A stretch of 7,152 nucleotides of DNA, taken from Desulfobacterales bacterium. GTDB taxonomy: Bacteria > Desulfobacterota > Desulfobacteria > Desulfobacterales > 4be13. The stretch lies in contig JAOZLU010000082.1 in the NCBI GenBank assembly GCA_029934695.1, positions 3,363 through 10,514 on the forward strand, given 5' to 3'. The notes beneath the pieces were generated by a model. It saw only the letters and a list, made by a program, of their open reading frames with translations. It was not told the DNA's origin and did not search any database. Of the stretch, positions 5,399-7,152 are shown in pieces (positions within the stretch are counted from its first letter, which is position 1; each line of letters begins with the position of its first letter). The translations under genes and the position numbers were made by a program.

Positions 5399-5660
5399 AT
5401 GATTGTCGCATCAGGTGAGATTGAACAAAAAACGATTCAGGAAACAGAGGATTACACGAACTGCCACGGGTCTTGGAGAAGGACACGCGTTTCGCCATCT
5501 TTTTGGAGGGATTTCTCAGCGAAAAGTCCCCGCGGCGTGACGAATTCAGTCAGATATTGGCTGAAATGAGGGAGGTGCGTGAGGATATGAATCAACTGCG
5601 GGAGGAAAGGAACATCTGCGGGAACGATGCCTGGAGGAGAACATAGAATTACTGGCGTGA
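5399..5660 (+). pseudogene. Small charged coiled-coil-like gene broken by two apparent single-base deletions
   Basis: An ATG at 5399 has an excellent ribosome binding site (AAGGAG, 5387-5392, 6-nt spacer). The first frame encodes 20 residues beginning MIVASGEIEQ, then loses sense. From 5458 another frame reads ELPRVLEKDTRFAIFLEGF followed by LSEKSPRRDEFSQILAEM and an E/R-rich helix. From about 5610 a third frame reads EHLRERCLEENIELLA and stops at TGA 5658. Adding one G before AAC at both breaks (near 5458 and 5610) gives a single 87-residue protein with an amphipathic, charged C-terminal half. Unrepaired, the second frame ends at TAG 5644. The LPRVLEKD and FLEGFLSEK style recalls N-terminal regions of the DUF3782/PD-(D/E)XK coiled-coil families, so it may be a truncated remnant. 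That is a weak resemblance from memory. Sequencing errors could also explain the breaks. Confidence 0.5.
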
Positions 5661-5662
5661 CA

Positions 5663-5738
5663 GTTCGTAGTTCCGCCTTCAGGCGGTCTTTTGCAAAACC
5701 GCAAAATCGCAAAACCGCCTAAAGGCGGAACTATGAAC
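5663..5738. repeat. Large nested inverted repeat upstream of waaA
   Basis: Arms 5663-5686 and 5715-5738 are complementary over 24 bp with two mismatches. Each arm contains its own palindrome, CCGCCT-TC-AGGCGG and CCGCCT-AA-AGGCGG, so the RNA or DNA could fold as one long hairpin or as two small ones. The 28-nt loop holds three 8-bp tandem units, GCAAAACC, GCAAAATC and GCAAAACC (5693-5716). It begins just after the broken gene and ends 17 nt before the waaA start. No T-run follows, so attenuation rather than termination is possible, or it may be a dispersed REP-like element. Confidence 0.85.
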
Positions 5739-5755
5739 TTTTCAGGCAAAATGAA

Positions 5756-7054
5756 ATGTCAAAAAATATAGCAGAAAAAGCCGCATTCCGGTTCTATAAT
5801 CTGGCCTGGGGTCTTGCCATTCCGTTCCTTCGCCGAAACCGCCGTCTTGCCGAGGGATTCAGGCAGCGGACCCTTCGTGACAAAGTCCCGGAAAAAGCAG
5901 ATGTGTGGATTCAGGCTGCTTCGGCTGGTGAATCCTATCTGGCGTGGTCCCTCCTCAAAAGCCTGGAGCCTGCTTATCCGATCAGGGTGCTGCTCACTTC
6001 CAACACCAGTCAGGGATTTGAGATACTGGAGCGCGCCGTATGCGATGTTGCCTCTGATGGAAATATGACTGCACACGCGGCCTATTTTCCTTTTGACAAA
6101 CCTGCGATCATGGAAGTAGCTGTCAGAAGCATTCAGCCCAAAGTCATGGTTCTCCTGGAATTGGAGATATGGCCCGGGCTTCTGTCTGCACTGAAAAGAC
6201 ATGATTCCAAAATACTGATCATAAACGGCAGAATCACCCCCAAAAGTCTCAGGAGATATCTGGCATGGCCGTCGCTCTGGCGTTCTCTGAAGCCGGACAA
6301 AGTGCTTGCAATTTCCGAAAACGACGCTGAACGCTTTGCATCTCTGTTCGGCAAAGAACAGGTGGAAGTGATGCCGAACATAAAATTTGACCGGATCGGA
6401 GATCCCGCGGCCCATGCTGAAAATCCGCTCCGGAAAATGTTTCCGCCTGATATGTCTTTGACGGTACTCGGTTCCACTCGACGCGAGGAAGAACCTCTCA
6501 TCGAAAAGATTATTTCTGACATTCACCGCAGAAACCCCCAAGGTGTGATCGCCCTGTTTCCCCGGCATATCCACAGGGTAAAACACTGGGAATCAGCCCT
6601 GACACAGTTGGCGATCCCGTGGGCGTTAAGGTCCCGGGCTGAAGGAGCAGTCTCGCCGGGAACGCTTATCCTCTGGGACACCTTCGGAGAATTGTCCCTG
6701 GCTTACGGCCTCTCGAAAGCAGTTTATGTGGGGGGCGGTCTCGCACCCCTCGGAGGACAGAATTTTCTGGAACCTCTCACCTGCGGCATTATCCCCGTGA
6801 TCGGTCCCTCCTGGGAAAACTTTGCATGGGTCGGTCAGGAAATCGTGGATCAGGGACTTGTCCGCGTGGCAGCGGATTGGAAAGAAGTCGCGGATATTCT
6901 GACAGAAACAGTTGAAAATCCGAAGCCTTATGAAAAAGTATGTGAAGCAACTCTCAGATATGTGAAAGACCGCCAAGGTGGGACATATCTCGCATGCTGC
7001 CTTATCAACTCTTTTTTGCCCCGTCCGGGATGTTTTGAAGTTACGGATTTATGA
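5756..7054 (+). CDS. waaA: 3-deoxy-D-manno-octulosonic acid (Kdo) transferase
   Basis: A 432-residue GT30-family glycosyltransferase, the usual length, acting at the cytoplasmic face of the inner membrane to transfer Kdo from CMP-Kdo to the lipid A precursor, the first step of LPS core assembly. The N-terminus carries a short hydrophobic anchor (YNLAWGLAIPFL, 14-25) followed by basic residues. AASAGES (54-60) holds the expected catalytic Glu59, and LELEIWPGLL (134-143) is the second conserved motif. The C-terminal CMP-Kdo domain shows GSTRREEE (239-246), FPRHIHR (268-274), GELSLAYGLSKAVYVGGG (311-328) and GGQNFLEP (333-340), then GPSWENF (350-356). The start at 5756 has only a weak AGG 9 nt upstream. 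Whether it adds one, two or more Kdo residues cannot be read from sequence. It follows the nested inverted repeat and probably shares the promoter at 5189. Its last codons overlap sequence related to the downstream repeat. Confidence 0.95.
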   Translation: MSKNIAEKAAFRFYNLAWGLAIPFLRRNRRLAEGFRQRTLRDKVPEKADVWIQAASAGESYLAWSLLKSLEPAYPIRVLLTSNTSQGFEILERAVCDVASDGNMTAHAAYFPFDKPAIMEVAVRSIQPKVMVLLELEIWPGLLSALKRHDSKILIINGRITPKSLRRYLAWPSLWRSLKPDKVLAISENDAERFASLFGKEQVEVMPNIKFDRIGDPAAHAENPLRKMFPPDMSLTVLGSTRREEEPLIEKIISDIHRRNPQGVIALFPRHIHRVKHWESALTQLAIPWALRSRAEGAVSPGTLILWDTFGELSLAYGLSKAVYVGGGLAPLGGQNFLEPLTCGIIPVIGPSWENFAWVGQEIVDQGLVRVAADWKEVADILTETVENPKPYEKVCEATLRYVKDRQGGTYLACCLINSFLPRPGCFEVTDL

Positions 7055-7060
7055 ACATTA

Positions 7061-7085
7061 CGGACGGGGTTGCAAACCCCGTCCG
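7061..7085. terminator. TTGCAA-centred hairpin after waaA, possible terminator or dispersed repeat
   Basis: CGGACGGGGTT (7061-7071), loop GCA, AACCCCGTCCG (7075-7085): a perfect 11-bp GC-rich stem starting 7 nt after the waaA stop. There is no T-run, so Rho-independent termination is doubtful. It is the same element as 4838-4870 with a GG-for-GA change and compensating CC, which preserves pairing. Confidence 0.5.
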
Positions 7086-7152
7086 GCAAAGGAAAATGTC
7101 CGGCAAAGGAAAATGTCCGGCAAAGGAAAATGTCCGGCAAAGGAAAATGTCC
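7081..7152 (+). repeat. 17-bp tandem repeat array, continuing past the window
   Basis: GTCCGGCAAAGGAAAAT occurs four times without mismatch (7081-7097, 7098-7114, 7115-7131, 7132-7148), and a fifth copy begins at 7149. The first unit starts within the right arm of the waaA hairpin, so the array seems to have grown out of the hairpin edge by slippage. Confidence 0.92.

Noticed and set aside
5759..6586. 275-codon minus-strand open frame
   Set aside because: It is the complement of waaA, whose motifs are clear on the plus strand.
1..7152. A novel multi-gene defence, secretion or biosynthetic system
   Set aside because: The recognisable genes are common housekeeping or transport genes in unrelated transcription units; only the repeats and two odd genes are unusual.

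Overview
The window looks like an ordinary stretch of chromosome from a Gram-negative bacterium. WaaA, the lipid A Kdo transferase, points to a Gram-negative envelope, and a complete TRAP transporter points to a respiratory or anaerobic lifestyle. My best guess is a Desulfobacterota (deltaproteobacterial) sulfate reducer. That rests on protein style and the dense load of short palindromic repeats, and no marker in the window proves it.

Layout. (1) 1-640, minus: a gene running off the left edge, resembling a small uncharacterised PD-(D/E)XK restriction-endonuclease-like family but with two of the expected core residues replaced. (2) 765-1388, plus: a MocA/MobA-like molybdenum-cofactor nucleotidyltransferase, framed by a perfect 16-bp inverted repeat. 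(3) 4591 down to 1448, minus: a TRAP transporter operon dctP-dctQ-dctM. dctQ and dctM overlap by 4 nt, while dctP and dctQ are separated by about 316 nt filled by two copies of a hairpin-forming repeat. (4) 4592-5398: a gene-free stretch of about 800 bp. It contains a 67-bp tandem repeat block bracketed by two copies of a 19-bp palindrome, several other palindromes centred on TTGCAA, and one very good sigma-70 promoter on the plus strand (TTGACA-17-TATAGT). (5) 5399-5660, plus: a small charged, coiled-coil-like reading frame with a good ribosome binding site, broken by two apparent single-base deletions. (6) 5663-5738: a large nested inverted repeat. (7) 5756-7054, plus: waaA, followed by a TTGCAA-centred hairpin and a 17-bp tandem array continuing past the right edge.

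The genes form no single pathway. DctPQM would import an organic acid using an ion gradient, MocA would finish a molybdenum cofactor for a hydroxylase encoded elsewhere, and WaaA builds the LPS inner core. I found no defence island, CRISPR array, phage, transposase or new multi-gene system. The most unusual content is the non-coding repeat architecture: short hairpins with unrelated arms but a common TTGCAA centre, sitting in most of the intergenic gaps, plus the likely inactive nuclease-like gene and the frameshifted small gene.
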